Shown here: one piece after another, positions 1 through 11,800 of the stretch
Position numbering within the stretch: position 1 is the stretch's first letter
Layout: each line of letters opens with the position of its first letter
Assembly (NCBI GenBank): GCA_024349245.1
Contig: JALDNG010000016.1
Coordinates: 3,410,001-3,474,000, forward strand
Length of the DNA stretch: 64,000 nucleotides
From: Neodontobutis hainanensis
Taxonomy: Eukaryota; Chordata; Actinopteri; Gobiiformes; Odontobutidae
Reading direction: 5' to 3'
Made by a program: the position numbers and the translations under genes
Notes under the pieces: generated by a model
Seen by the model: the letters and a program-made list of their open reading frames with translations, nothing else
Databases searched by the model: none
What the model was told of the DNA's origin: nothing

Positions 1-539
1 GTTTGTTGAAACCTTTCATGGAGTTGGTGAGTGTGACAAAAGAATATCCTGACTAAGTCCATGACTCTAATAATATAGTAATTAGTCATTTTGTTGTTGT
101 TTTTTATATATTTTATCAGGACATTGTTTTTGAGTTAGGGCTGTACTGTGCTAAGCTTTCAAAAACATTTGAGCACATATTGTGACACACATTTGTGTGT
201 GCAGAAATGCAATGAAAGGCAGACATTTGGAAATAGTTTGTATTTATTTGGGAGACCCAGGAATGACTGGCTTATTATAGGGTTTAAAAGAGCTTCATGA
301 GGTTTTTATATTTTATATTTAGTCTTTGAGCTTTTTAAAATGTTCCAACATTTTTATGCCAGTTGTTGGTGTTACATATCAGCCTCAGAACCAATCTAAG
401 ATCTTTTTTACTCTACTTCAAAACCTCCTTACTTCAAACCTCCAAACCTTTTACATGTTCAAGCACTTTGCACAGACCATATTATTTTTGTTCAAAGGCT
501 GGGTCTGGCCTTTTGTGTAGTTACATGGTCGACATGGTA

Positions 540-665
540 GCGCAGACTCCTGGGCCGGACCGGGCTTTTCTGGTTAGAGATTGCATTTCTCCCTGTGCCT
601 GGGTGGGTTTACTCCGGGCACTCTAGTTTCCACCACCAAAATCAAAAACACGCTGGCCTCCCCCT
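540..665 (+). repeat. fragment of a common fish interspersed repeat
   Basis: The stretch reading gcatttctccctgtgcctgg, then gtgggtttactccgggcact, then tagtttccaccacc matches in pattern the 'tctccctgtgtctgcgtggg...cctccgggtactccggtttcc' repeat seen all over teleost genomes. It is degenerate, GC-richer than its surroundings, and has no ORF of its own. The family name is not certain from sequence alone. Confidence 0.5.
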
Positions 666-711
666 TGTGGCGCCTGCAGATAATGAATTTCCCCATGAGG
701 AATAAGGGGAT

Positions 712-714
<3 letters not shown>

Positions 715-742
<28 letters not shown>
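715..742. repeat. (AT)14 microsatellite
   Basis: Uninterrupted AT dinucleotide run of about 28 bases immediately after the repeat fragment at 540-665. Confidence 0.95.
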
Positions 743-745
<3 letters not shown>

Positions 746-2276
746 ATCTATAAAGTGCGCAACTCTTTAATACAAACAAATGTCTTTGTAACTGTGGAGA
801 CTTATATTGTAGATGACTTGCATAAACGGTATATATTTTTTTATGTTTATGCCAAACCGGCTGTTGTTATTTTTTATTGTTGTTTTGATGTTAAAGTGCT
901 TTTGTTTTAGACCTTAACTGTTTTATAAAAGCTCTTCATTGATTAATGCATTTCCGTAAACATCATTCAGTTTCATAAACATCAGCTGTTTATGAACATT
1001 TGCAGTGCTGGTTTTGTCTGCAGCCTAGTTCCATTATGCTAAAGGATAAATATTCTCTGTCAGCAAATCTTTGCTTTGTGTTTGAACCTACATACTCAAG
1101 ACCATTCACTGGTTTAACAAGTCTCATTGAATGAAGAAAGAACATCCTTTAGTCACAGTTAAATGCCTGTCTGTCTGCAGAGACCTCACATAATATGTGC
1201 TAATCTAATTAAGGCTCTTTTAAAAGGTGTGTAGCTTCCTCCAAGATGTGTGTTGTCCTCACACTTCAATCTAAACCATCCCCAACAACAAAAAGAATCG
1301 TTTAAATACGTCAGCATTGCCTACATAACTTCTCTTTAATGGACTGAAAACATTTGAACACATAGCTGTGCTGAGAGTGCATTCCTTTGAACAGAATTAT
1401 TAACATGAAATGCTTTTGTCTCCACAGTGTCCCCTCAAAGACTGATAAAAAAACATTGGGTTTCAGCTTCACTCTATATGCAAATGTCTATTGTAAATAC
1501 AGATCCAGCATTCATTTGTGTTGACAGTGCATTTGGGTGGACTTTGAAGCTGAACTTGTTAGTGGTTTGATTGTGTCGTCTTCTACTGGCTGATTGTGCT
1601 GAGGCTATTTAAAATTTCAAAAAACTTTGCAACAAAGAAGAATGCGGCAGCACTAAGTCTTCCTAACTTCCCAATTTATATCAAAAGTATAAATAAATAT
1701 AATAAAAGATGCGAATGCACCATGGCAGCTTTTTCTCCAGAGCTCCCCTTGTTCACAGACCTTAGAGAAAAATGAGATCAACAGAGTGATTTATCTACTG
1801 GAGCTGTCATGCAATAGCCACAGGTTCTTTCCAGGCTGCTCTCAGGGCCTTAGGCAGAGCTTCCTCACCTGTTTTAATGTTACTCTTTTGAATTCATAAT
1901 AATCCCCACCCCTGGGTTTATAAGTGTCAGGTTTGCAACAGTTTCTATATTTTCTTGCCTACAGAATATGTAATGCCAGAGTGTTGTAAAAATGTCAAGC
2001 AAGGATTTGATAATCATAATAATGTCCTATTATTGTTTTTATTTAGTTTTTTCCTTGTTCTATTTGAAAAACACCACAGATAAAACCATTTCTAGTTTTC
2101 TATAATATCTGGCTATACTTATCTGGCTTTGTTTTGGTTTATATAATGTTGCGTGCAGTGGTGGCTGGTGGTGGTATTTGATGGGTGGGCTACTAAATAC
2201 AATCACATTTGGGCAGTTAACCTGACCAAACAGGATCCAGGAACTCTCTTCTTTTGACATAATGGTTTTATGGACC

Positions 2277-2494
2277 TAGGGGTGCAGTGGCTCAGTGGTA
2301 GAGAGTTGTCCCTCAACTGGAAGGTTGGTGGTTCGATTCCCGCTCTCCCCACAGTTCATACTGTCGTTGTGTCCTTGGGCAAGACACTTATCCCACCTCT
2401 CCCCCAGTGGTGTTCCCGCTGTAACTCTGGTGAATTGAAGCTTAATGTAAGTCGCTTTGGATAAAAGCATCAGCTAAATGAATAAATGTAAATG
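2277..2494 (+). mobile_element. tRNA-derived SINE (V-SINE-like)
   Basis: The head is tRNA-like. An A box (tggctcagtgg) lies at 2288-2298 and a perfect B box (ggttcgattcc) at 2330-2340, about 31 bases apart, as in a pol III promoter. The body contains tgtccttgggcaagacactt and the tail contains cgctttggataaaagcatca followed by gctaaatgaataaatgtaaatg. That tail is the conserved one I associate with fish V-SINE elements. It is about 218 bp, near full length, and lies in the rgs7 upstream intron. It is not a functional tRNA gene because the 3' half does not fold as a cloverleaf. Confidence 0.8.
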
Positions 2495-5400
2495 CATTTG
2501 TCTGAATCTGGGAATACTGGGGAAAACAACTGCTCCAGCTGAGACTCTAGTGACTCTACTGAAGAATCTAAACCACGGTTGTTACCACTTTTGTTCTGTT
2601 TGTACTTTGTAAGTCTTAAATTCAAGTTTCTGGGCTGAATACATTTAGCCCCAAAAGCCAGTAATCCAAGAGGCGGGCCTTCACACCTGTCAATCACCAA
2701 TTAATGAAGATGATTGGTGCTTAGCTGACTGGGGTGTCATTGTTCTTGGGCTATTGTTGTTGCAATTTAGACATATTCAAAATCAAAACTATAAACATAC
2801 AGTATAATAACACTTTTTTTTATATCTAGTAAATGTTTAACAATACATGAAAAGCCTACATAACAGGAGTGGCTTAGCCCATCTAGCCCATTGATACCAG
2901 CCTTCTCTGGTTGTGATTAAATAAATGATTTAAAGGAGAAATCTCCACTATATCATACTGTTTATATAATGCATCACAACAAATTGAGCATTGCAATAAT
3001 TCTGCCTGCACCAGAGTTAAACTCAGCTCACTATTTCACACTTAGCCAGCTGTCAGTTTGATGCCAGCCTGCTCAGCTGAGCAGGCCCTGCTCTGTGGCC
3101 AACAGTTTATCAGCCTTCTATTCAAGGTGCACCAGCTTCGAACGTCTGTTGTTTTTCTCAAATTCTCACAGCTCACATCCATTGCAGATACTCTTCCTTT
3201 TCAATTTCCAATTTTAATCCTGAGTTTTATTTATTTTATTAGAGGAGTTTTATTGCTGCTAACCCAGCCATAATGTTTTCTATATGAGCCTCATCATCAA
3301 CTATTACAGTGTAGATTTGTTCTGTCTTGGGACATTTAGCTAATCAACAAAAATATTTTAATGCTCCTCTGATTCCTGGAAAAGGTAGAAGGTCACTTAT
3401 TTTTTTACCACCATGCTTATCTTAGAAATAATCAGTCAAATAAGTAGGCTTATGGTGCACTTAACAACAGCTAAAAGAAATGTAAAAGGCGAGCATTGAT
3501 TTACAGACCTAGTTTGATTCTCTTTTTGCTCCAAATGGTACTTCAGATGTTTCAGAATCTTGTGATTGCATCCTGAGTGGCCTCAGTGACAGTCTTTGAA
3601 GTGCTCAGAGCCGTGTGCAGAACACAGTGTGCGCTTATATCCGAAGCTCACATGTACTGAGTCTTGTGCCTTTATTATTCAATGATTCACAGTGTGCAGC
3701 CAAAACACTCACTCTTAAATGTTGAGAGGCTGCAGTGAAACATTCAAGCAGCGCTGGATTGGTGGGAGACACAAAGTAAGACTGGTATTCTCTCGTGAGA
3801 ATGTCCTCGCTTCCTCTCGCAAACATCCCACTTATAGAGCTTTAGGAACTGAATATTCACGCTGCTGGCATTTGAGAGTGCGTAGGTGGTGAGGAGGGTG
3901 GGGAAGGATAGGAGTGTGTGACTCTGTCCTCGGTTGCCTTGTCGCACTGAGTGAGCTAACTCACAGAAAGAATGTCAGATCTGGACACACAGCAATGGCT
4001 CACATTACACACAACATTAGCCAAAGACCATTAGGATTAATTAGAAGACACAATGTACAGTTTGTAAAAATGAAGCACTTAACATAATAGCTTTCTAGTT
4101 CAATTATCATAAGTTCAGAGACTTTATAACACTATTATAGGAATGCTTGTTGCCTTTGTATGATTTAATCAGACATGGGACATGTAATCCCTTGGTTCTT
4201 TCTTTATTCACTGTAACAGTGTCATGTAAGAAGGTACAGTCTCTGTTATAGATATGTTGTCCAGTTTACATTTTAGAAGCTATTTCCTTAAACCAGTCTT
4301 ATATAGTGGCTTTGTGGATTCACCAGAAAACAGTTACTAAGCTAACTAAGAAGTAAATAATGATGTAGCATGAGCCCTCTTTAAAATTAAACCCATCTAC
4401 TCCATTAGAGCCTTCTTTGGTGCACACAGTTTGAAAAGCTGTGGAAATTTGCATCATAAACAAGTTCAAGCCAGGTTTGTGTATCAGTAAAGCTGTTCTA
4501 ATTCATAAACCCATAACATTTCAAGTGCACTCATTCACATTTAATAGCTGATCTACTTTAGTCAGCATCAAGTAATCATTACAGGCCTAACTCTATTTTT
4601 TTTCTTGTCCCTCTTTCTCCCGTTTGCTTCCTAGCCCTTGATTGTCCTCTGCAGTGCTGTATTTACAGTATTTGTCTGTGCTCCATCATTGTCAATTATA
4701 CTCCAGTTACTAACTGGGATGAGTTTTAACTCGGGGGCATTTGACTCACAACAAGCTTTCATCATAACCTTGTGCATCAGAATGAGCTGAATATACATCA
4801 GTGCCAAGTTCCTACAGATTTACATATCATACCGAGCAGTTTAGTCACAGTAGATGATTCTTCATAGATCCAGCTCAATTTACAGCGTACTGTCATGTAT
4901 TGACTTTTCTCAGTGGAATTGTAACAGCCGCATGGTTAGCAGCAGCTAAGTTAACACTATCCTGCTGCTGTAATGGTGTAAACAAGTTATAATGGCACTT
5001 ACGAGTCATATGTCGTATTTAATCCAATCTTATGTTATTTTTATAGAAGGTGCCAATTGTAACACTATCCTAAAATCTCATTGCTTGTTTGTGTGTGTTG
5101 AATTGGTGTGTTGCCAGGCAGTTGCCGGCCATGTGTGTATTTATACTCCGAGGAAGTAGTTCTCTTGGCATATTGTTGGCATGACGTATCAGGGCCATGC
5201 TCGGGTCCCTTCTGTGTGTTCTTGGAAACGATGCTGGCTTCCGAGGCTCATGAGACGGCTCCCACTGCAATTCTATCTCATGCAATGCGTGCATGTATTT
5301 GTGCATTTGCATGGAGACAATGAGGAGCCTTACTTACATGATGTTTCAAAATTGTGACTCAGTGGCATTAAGCCTTTTCCTCAGTGCTTAGACTTTAAAT

Positions 5401-5740
5401 TTGTTTTTTGCTGGACATAAATAAGCTGTGATGGATAATAACAAGAAACCTCATTGTTCGAGTGTCAAAATTCAGTAGCTGATGCAGAATTCAATAAGGG
5501 GATCTTACTGGCAGTTTTTATGTGACAAATGAAAGGAAGCAAATAGATTTGTCAGATGGGATGCAGAGGCCTGACAGCAGGGATTGTTAGTCACCAACTT
5601 CTTGGACTGTCTGGCCTCCCCCAGCGAGCAGCCGAACTGCACAAGAACCTGTTTGTATCTGTTTACCTCACTCTCATCTTCCTCTCCAACATGACACCTT
5701 TGCTCACTCTGTTCTTCTCCCTCTGTCCATGTGTTGTCAG

Positions 5741-5837
5741 ATGGAGGAAGTAATAGCGCGTATGCAGGATGAGAAAAATGGCATCCCCATCCGGACAGTG
5801 AAAAGTTTTCTGACCAAAATCCCCAGTGTATTTTCAG
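5741..5837 (+). CDS. rgs7: rgs7 exon: start of DEP domain
   Basis: Encodes MEEVIARMQDEKNGIPIRTV onward to FSG, the linker into the DEP domain. It is preceded by a pyrimidine tract and gttgtcag, and followed by gtaagc. The exon is 97 bases and leaves phase 1. The first ATG is internal to the protein, since mammalian RGS7 has 26 residues before it. Confidence 0.95.
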
Positions 5838-8800
5838 GTAAGCTTCTTCTGTCTGCTCCTGGCTAAGTAGTACTTTATACTTGCCAAACAAAACAGTGAA
5901 AGTATGTACAGAATTGCTTGTTGGCATATACTCAAATGGATTATATTGAATCCTCAAGCCACAAAACCTAGCTAACATTTGTAGTTGCAGTGAAGTGATG
6001 CTTCACAAAACCATCACCAGTATCTACTATTGGTAAATTAGCTTAGCTGCAGAAAGTTGTTGTTATGTGAAACTAGACCCTTTAAGTAGAAAATTGTAGC
6101 GCACCATTGCACAGTGGCTTGGCCAGTGAGAAGGCACCAGATCAATACAGAACAAGGATCACTATCATCTGTTGATGCAGCTTGTTCTGTTTTGTATGAT
6201 TTTGCTTCAGGCAAAAACAGCAGTCTGTATCATTGCCATCAAAGGCCACAATTACAATTTTAACTCATATGACCAATGGATGGTCCAGTGTAAAAACATT
6301 TCACAATGCATACACTAAAAACCAAGCTTTCTTTTCTCATCTTTTCTTGTAAAACTATATGGCTTCATTGGTAAAAGCTGAACAATGTTGAAGGCCAAGC
6401 TATTTGATTTGGACTTGAAATACTAAGTTTTTCTTTTGTGTGACTCGTGAGCACAGTGTGCCACCAAGACCTATTTCAGTTATACATTACTGAATTTGAT
6501 CTCAAAATACACAGTATCATGATAGCATATTACACTATGTCTGTGAAGGTCATCCAGGTTATTTTGAAGAAAAAGTTAAAGCAAAGACATCTGGACGAGG
6601 TGAAGACGTTTTGTTTAATGTTTAACTTTTTCCTAATAACAGTGTTCTGAAACCTAAAACAAAAGAGCCTCACCATAGAACAACAAACATAGCACCTGAA
6701 TAGAACAATGACACTAACGACTCTCCTGAGCCTTAACGACGCTCACATTTGGAGTCAAACCTCCCTTTCATGGCCAACGACTGTGAGAACTGAACAACCT
6801 GGTCCATCAGGTTTGGTTTCAGGGTAAACTCCGCCTTCTAGATATAAAAGCTCAGCTCTCTTACCAGTTGATCTCAGAATTGATAATTGATCTCTTGGAC
6901 TTTGAGACGAAATGTCTTCACCTTGAAAACTTAGTCCAGATGCTTTTACTCAAACCTTTTCTTAAAGAGGTCCTGGATGACTGAGAACCTTCACAGACAG
7001 CTTGTTCTAAGGTTAGCATTGCAAAGCATGTCCCCTTTAAGGAATATGATTTTATAATCCACAAGGAAGCCAAGTACTCATCAGAGACTGCATAAACAGA
7101 TCCACCTCCCTGTCATATAAGAATATGGACACAAACACATGCCCAGAGCCCATTATGAGCGTCATATCAATCAATTCAGAAAACAGTCTTGTTAGAGGAT
7201 TACCTTGCACATCTCATTTAAGCTTAAGGAAAGTGGGTCAACTGTGATAGTGTGAAAATGTGACAATATTAATGATGATAATCCATGAGAATCTCATCTG
7301 GTGACAGGGACTCAGAAATGCAAAGTGAGTGCATATTCATATATAGACAAGACACAGAAACAGATCGAACATTCAGTAGATGCACTCATGTCTCCATTTC
7401 ACACCTTTCTTCATCTTCCTTCTGTTTCTGCCGTCTCTTCAACACACACCCTCACCTGTCAGCATGGTTGACCATAATAATAGCTAAAGTATATTTAGCC
7501 AGAGTGCCACAGTCACATGTTGGGGCTGGGTGTGAAAATGTCTAGGGGGCAGACATTGCTGTTAGGTTCCTTTTTTCCTTCAATGTGAAAATCATTCTGT
7601 TTTATTCACAGATGGGAACCATAAAAATCAACATGACTCCTATGATATCCACAAGGGCTGCACAATATATTTAAAATTGCAATATTAATCAATGTAGTTG
7701 ACAAAAGACCTGCAGTAAATGGTATGAGATTTCATGCAATTGCTCTTTACATGTCAACCTACCCTTGGAGCAAACCCAAAGCAGAAAAGCAATAACACCC
7801 ACAAGTATTTTGTTTAGAATATTAGCTGTGTGTGACAAATTGTTAATATTCATAAAGGAACATCCAGTTATTGCAAACTATATCACTATACACAATGTGT
7901 AACACAAGTGTTCCTAATATTATGCATCTTAAACACCAGGTGGCACCACTAATTTCTACAGAACCCCTAAGTTTCAGTGAAAAGACACATCAGCTTGATA
8001 AATGAACCGACCACTCTAATGTATTGTACTGTGGTGCAACTGTATACAGTAGCTGTTCCATTGCGTGCGTACAATCTTTCTAGTCATTCATATTAATGGC
8101 CTTGAGCCAGGGAAAGCTGGCTTCATGATGTGTCAGAAAAGAATATTTGGTAATGGTTGGCCTATTAGCCACCCACATTGTGCAAAACGAGAAGAACTGG
8201 CATGCACTTTGTTTCTGCTGATAAGGGAAGATGCAAGAATGTCATTGTTTTCCAGTACATTAGCATCTAGCATATGCAAAAAGCCTCATTAATCTCTGAA
8301 TACATCGGCTACATGTATTGAATAGATGAATAGATGAATCACCATTTTCTCTTGTTCCAGGTTCTGATATTGTTCAGTGGATGACCAAGAATCTGGAGAT
8401 TGAAGATCCAGGTAACTGCACTCATCAGTTAATTAAATCTAGTAAAGTTAACAGAAGCTGACAAAGGTTTCCTAGATGTGACGAATCAAGGTGCACAAAA
8501 TGAGGCAGGCTTGCGCTCTGGGAGCCTGCAGGAGAAATTTTACTGAGAGCTTAAAGTTCTCAGCTTTTCTCTTTGATCTGCCTCTCAGTGTCCCAAAGCT
8601 TCAACAGAGGCCCCTACGCTTGCACTATTTACTTTCTTGTTTTCAGCTCACAGTTAAAAAAAGACAATCTATATATTTTTTAAGTGTGGTTCCAACAATC
8701 CCTTTGATAAAATGCATAATTTTGAAGTGTTTTATGCATAAAAGATTAGTAATTTAGGTGCAAAAAAACTATAGTATTATATGTAGGAGTATTATTACTT

Positions 8801-11800
8801 ACACAATGTACTAGTACAAGTACTTTCAGATATTGTAAACCTGCAAACATACATACATTTGCACCAATAATTTCTTCTTCTTCTTTTGCGTCTAGTTGTG
8901 TTTTGGCTTTTGAGGAAGCACCAAGTCATAGATGACCATTATTCATTAAACAGATACAGATCCAACATCCCACCAATTTGAAGGTCCTGTTCTCTGTTTT
9001 ATTGTGGACCAAGACTGCTGTAAGAAATAACAAGTTTACTTCACTCATCAGCTCATAAATACACTAAACAAAAATATAAACACTTTTGTTTTAGCCCCCA
9101 TTTTTTATGAGCTGAACTCTGAGATCTAAGACTTTTTCTATGTACACAAAAGACCCAATGATGAGATAATCCATCCGCCTCACAAGAGTGGCATATCAAG
9201 ATGCTGATTAGAGAGCATGACTACTGCACAGGTGTGCCTTAGGCTGGCCACAAGGAAAGGCCACTCTAAAATGTGCAGTTTTACTGTATTGTGTTGGGGG
9301 CCAGTCAGTACCTGCTGAGACCACCATTTGCCTCACGCAGTGCAACACCTCTCATTTAGATAGAGTTGAACAGTTTGTTAATTGTGGCCCGTGGAATGTT
9401 GGTCCACTTCACTGGCTGTGCAAGTTCTTCAATATTGGCTGGAACTGGAACACGCTGTTGTATACGCTTATCCAGAGCATCCCAAACATGCTAAAAGGGT
9501 ACCATGTCTAGTGAGTAGAACTGGGATGTTTTCAGCTTCCTGGAATTGTGTACAGATTTTTGCAACATGGGGCCGTGCTTTATCATGTTGCAATATGAAG
9601 TGATTGTTGTGGATGAAGGGCACAACAATGATTTGGAAAGATTTTGGACAACATTTGAGAGAAACGGGCCTTTTGTGTACATAGAAAAAGTCTTAAATCT
9701 TTGAGTTCAGCTTATGGAAAATGGGGGCAAAAACAAAAGTTTTGCATTGATATTTTTGTTTAGTATATGTGAGCTCCTGTGTTTTCACATTGTCCATTAA
9801 TAACTGTTTATATAGCTAGTGTGCGTCATTGGGGTCCTCATGCAAGCCCTGATTAAATGCTTGTTCTAAGCTGTTTTTCTCTATGGATACATGCTGTTAT
9901 TCAGACAATTACTCATGATATTCAGTGTAAAGAGCCTCACTCGGGCCGTTTTATTTTTATCCCTGTCTTAATTTACCCTGAGAAACCTGTCTAGGTGAAG
10001 CAAAGTTGAAAATGCATTCTTTAGAGAGGGTTGTGATTACTCATGTATATATCAACAGACCTCGAAAACAGTCAAAATGATAAACAAGAAACAAGTGCAA
10101 GTCATAGCTGCTAATGAAGTGAATTTCTCCTCCTAATGCAGATAAGTCTAAGTCTAAGATAACACCATTCCCTCCAGAAAATTGACAGCCCAAGTAGTGA
10201 AGTGTATGCATACTGTGACCAGTGTTAAATTCCACTATTAAATCATAACTGCATTTTTATCACTCGGCGTTCAACTGAGGCGACCGAGGGCGTATGTCAA
10301 CTCGCAGATGTTCTGGTTCCTAACTCATTTTAATGCCACTGGGCTTCTTCTAATGCAAACACATATATAGACTGAAATTGATTCGTTAAATTGGTTGCTC
10401 CATAACTCCTGGCGGGCTTGACGGACACAGGAAATGCAATTAATTTGGCTCACAGCATGTTTATTACGTAAGATGAGCTTATATCAAAGTGGAGGGGAAA
10501 CTTTTTGTCTTGTCAAAATGCCTTCATTACAACACTTTCATTACAACCGGGAGTATTAGAGATTTCATCATCTGTGATATTGTAATGCCAGAGCCAATTG
10601 GATTGGTCTGACAAAGGACCCATTGGAATTAACTGCTCAGTGAATTTAAGGTGGCCCAGAGTTCATTAGTATGCTTTAGTGTTCAATGAAAAACGAATAT
10701 GATAAAGGAGCTACAGGGTCATATGATCTTATAGCCTCAAGAGGCAAGCCTGGTGCATAATCGTTTACTTAATGCTTGAATTCAAATAGAAAAACTGATA
10801 GGAATGGTTTCTTTGGGCTGCCCTCATTCATTGATGTGGTGTAATAAAGCTGAATCAACAGAAGTATTGCAGGTGCATTTACAGCACTTCTATTGAAGTT
10901 GACAACTAGACCTTCAAATTTTTGTCTCACAAGTTTTTTTATTCGGAAACTTTAGTTAATTATTTTTTAATGTAGGAGTCACTTAAGTAGCATAAAAAAT
11001 TCAAAGTAACTTAGCCACTATTTCCACTTTGGCCTCCAACACACTCGCAATGTTCTTGAATTATTCCTCACATCTAACAGCACTGGCAGCAAATGTGCAA
11101 CTTTCCTAAGACCTTCAACTCCGTGCAACTAACTAAAATATGTATCTGATTGGAACATTACGTGCCCAGACCTAGAATTGCTCTTTAATATTCAATGATA
11201 AAGTTTAAATACATAACAATATTCTGTTTTAGAGAATGGAATGTTATCTGTTATTGCCAGACACAGCTTTCTAAAACCTGAGATACCTTCCCTTTTTGTT
11301 TTGGCTTTTATGCAGAAGAGGCTCAGCTATACTTAAATGGGATGAACAACACACTGAGTAAAGCATGTAACAGTTTGAATACTTAACACTGGAAGCCGTG
11401 GGTGACATGAGGCAACAGTAAAATAAACATGGTGCAGCTCTACTCTGCTCTGCCCTGCCCTGCACTCTTTTTTTCCTGCGCTTCTTTTTAACTCCTACAC
11501 ATCATCAGACTCAAGAGTCACTCAAGACTGGAGTCCTTTTTTGATGATCTTTTTCAGTCCTCTGAGATCTCCCCCATGCACTGCACCACACATCACTGCT
11601 ACCGGAGCAAAGGGATGAGCAAAAGGATGCATAAAACACAATGTAGCACTGACAGCACTGCCGTAAACACCTCAAACACAAACTAAAAGCATTCCCCTGA
11701 AAATACAAACCAAAAACCTGTTACGACCTCTTATGCCAGCCACTTAAATCTCCTTGTGTAAAACCACTGAGTGCAGGTAGTAAATGATATGATCATAATT

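Larger units (their letters stand above)
1..5740 (+). other. rgs7: rgs7 upstream intron (5' part of gene outside window)
   Basis: No coding exon was found here. I looked for the exon that should end in the Val-Tyr-Arg-Lys codons that precede the first visible rgs7 exon in mammals, and did not see it followed by a splice donor. The stretch holds a repeat fragment (540-665), an AT microsatellite (715-742) and a SINE (2277-2494). The remainder is AT-rich unique-looking sequence. Confidence 0.75.

Noticed and set aside
1..32. an exon end at the window start (catggagttg|gtgagt)
   Set aside because: A good donor-like site, but the preceding codons do not match the rgs7 N-terminus in any frame and only 29 bases are visible.
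2288..2350. tRNA gene
   Set aside because: The A and B boxes are present but the sequence continues as a SINE body and tail and does not form a full cloverleaf.
2150..2903. larger DNA transposon interrupted by the SINE
   Set aside because: ggctggtggtggtatttgat (2162) and the reverse complement of the 2866-2903 segment look partly alike, but the match is too short and gapped to call terminal inverted repeats.
5505..5978. 157-residue minus-strand ORF
   Set aside because: It overlaps the first rgs7 exon on the opposite strand and has no recognisable motif.
9491..9682. intact transposase gene
   Set aside because: Only a frameshifted C-terminal third of a Tc1-like transposase is present between the inverted ends.
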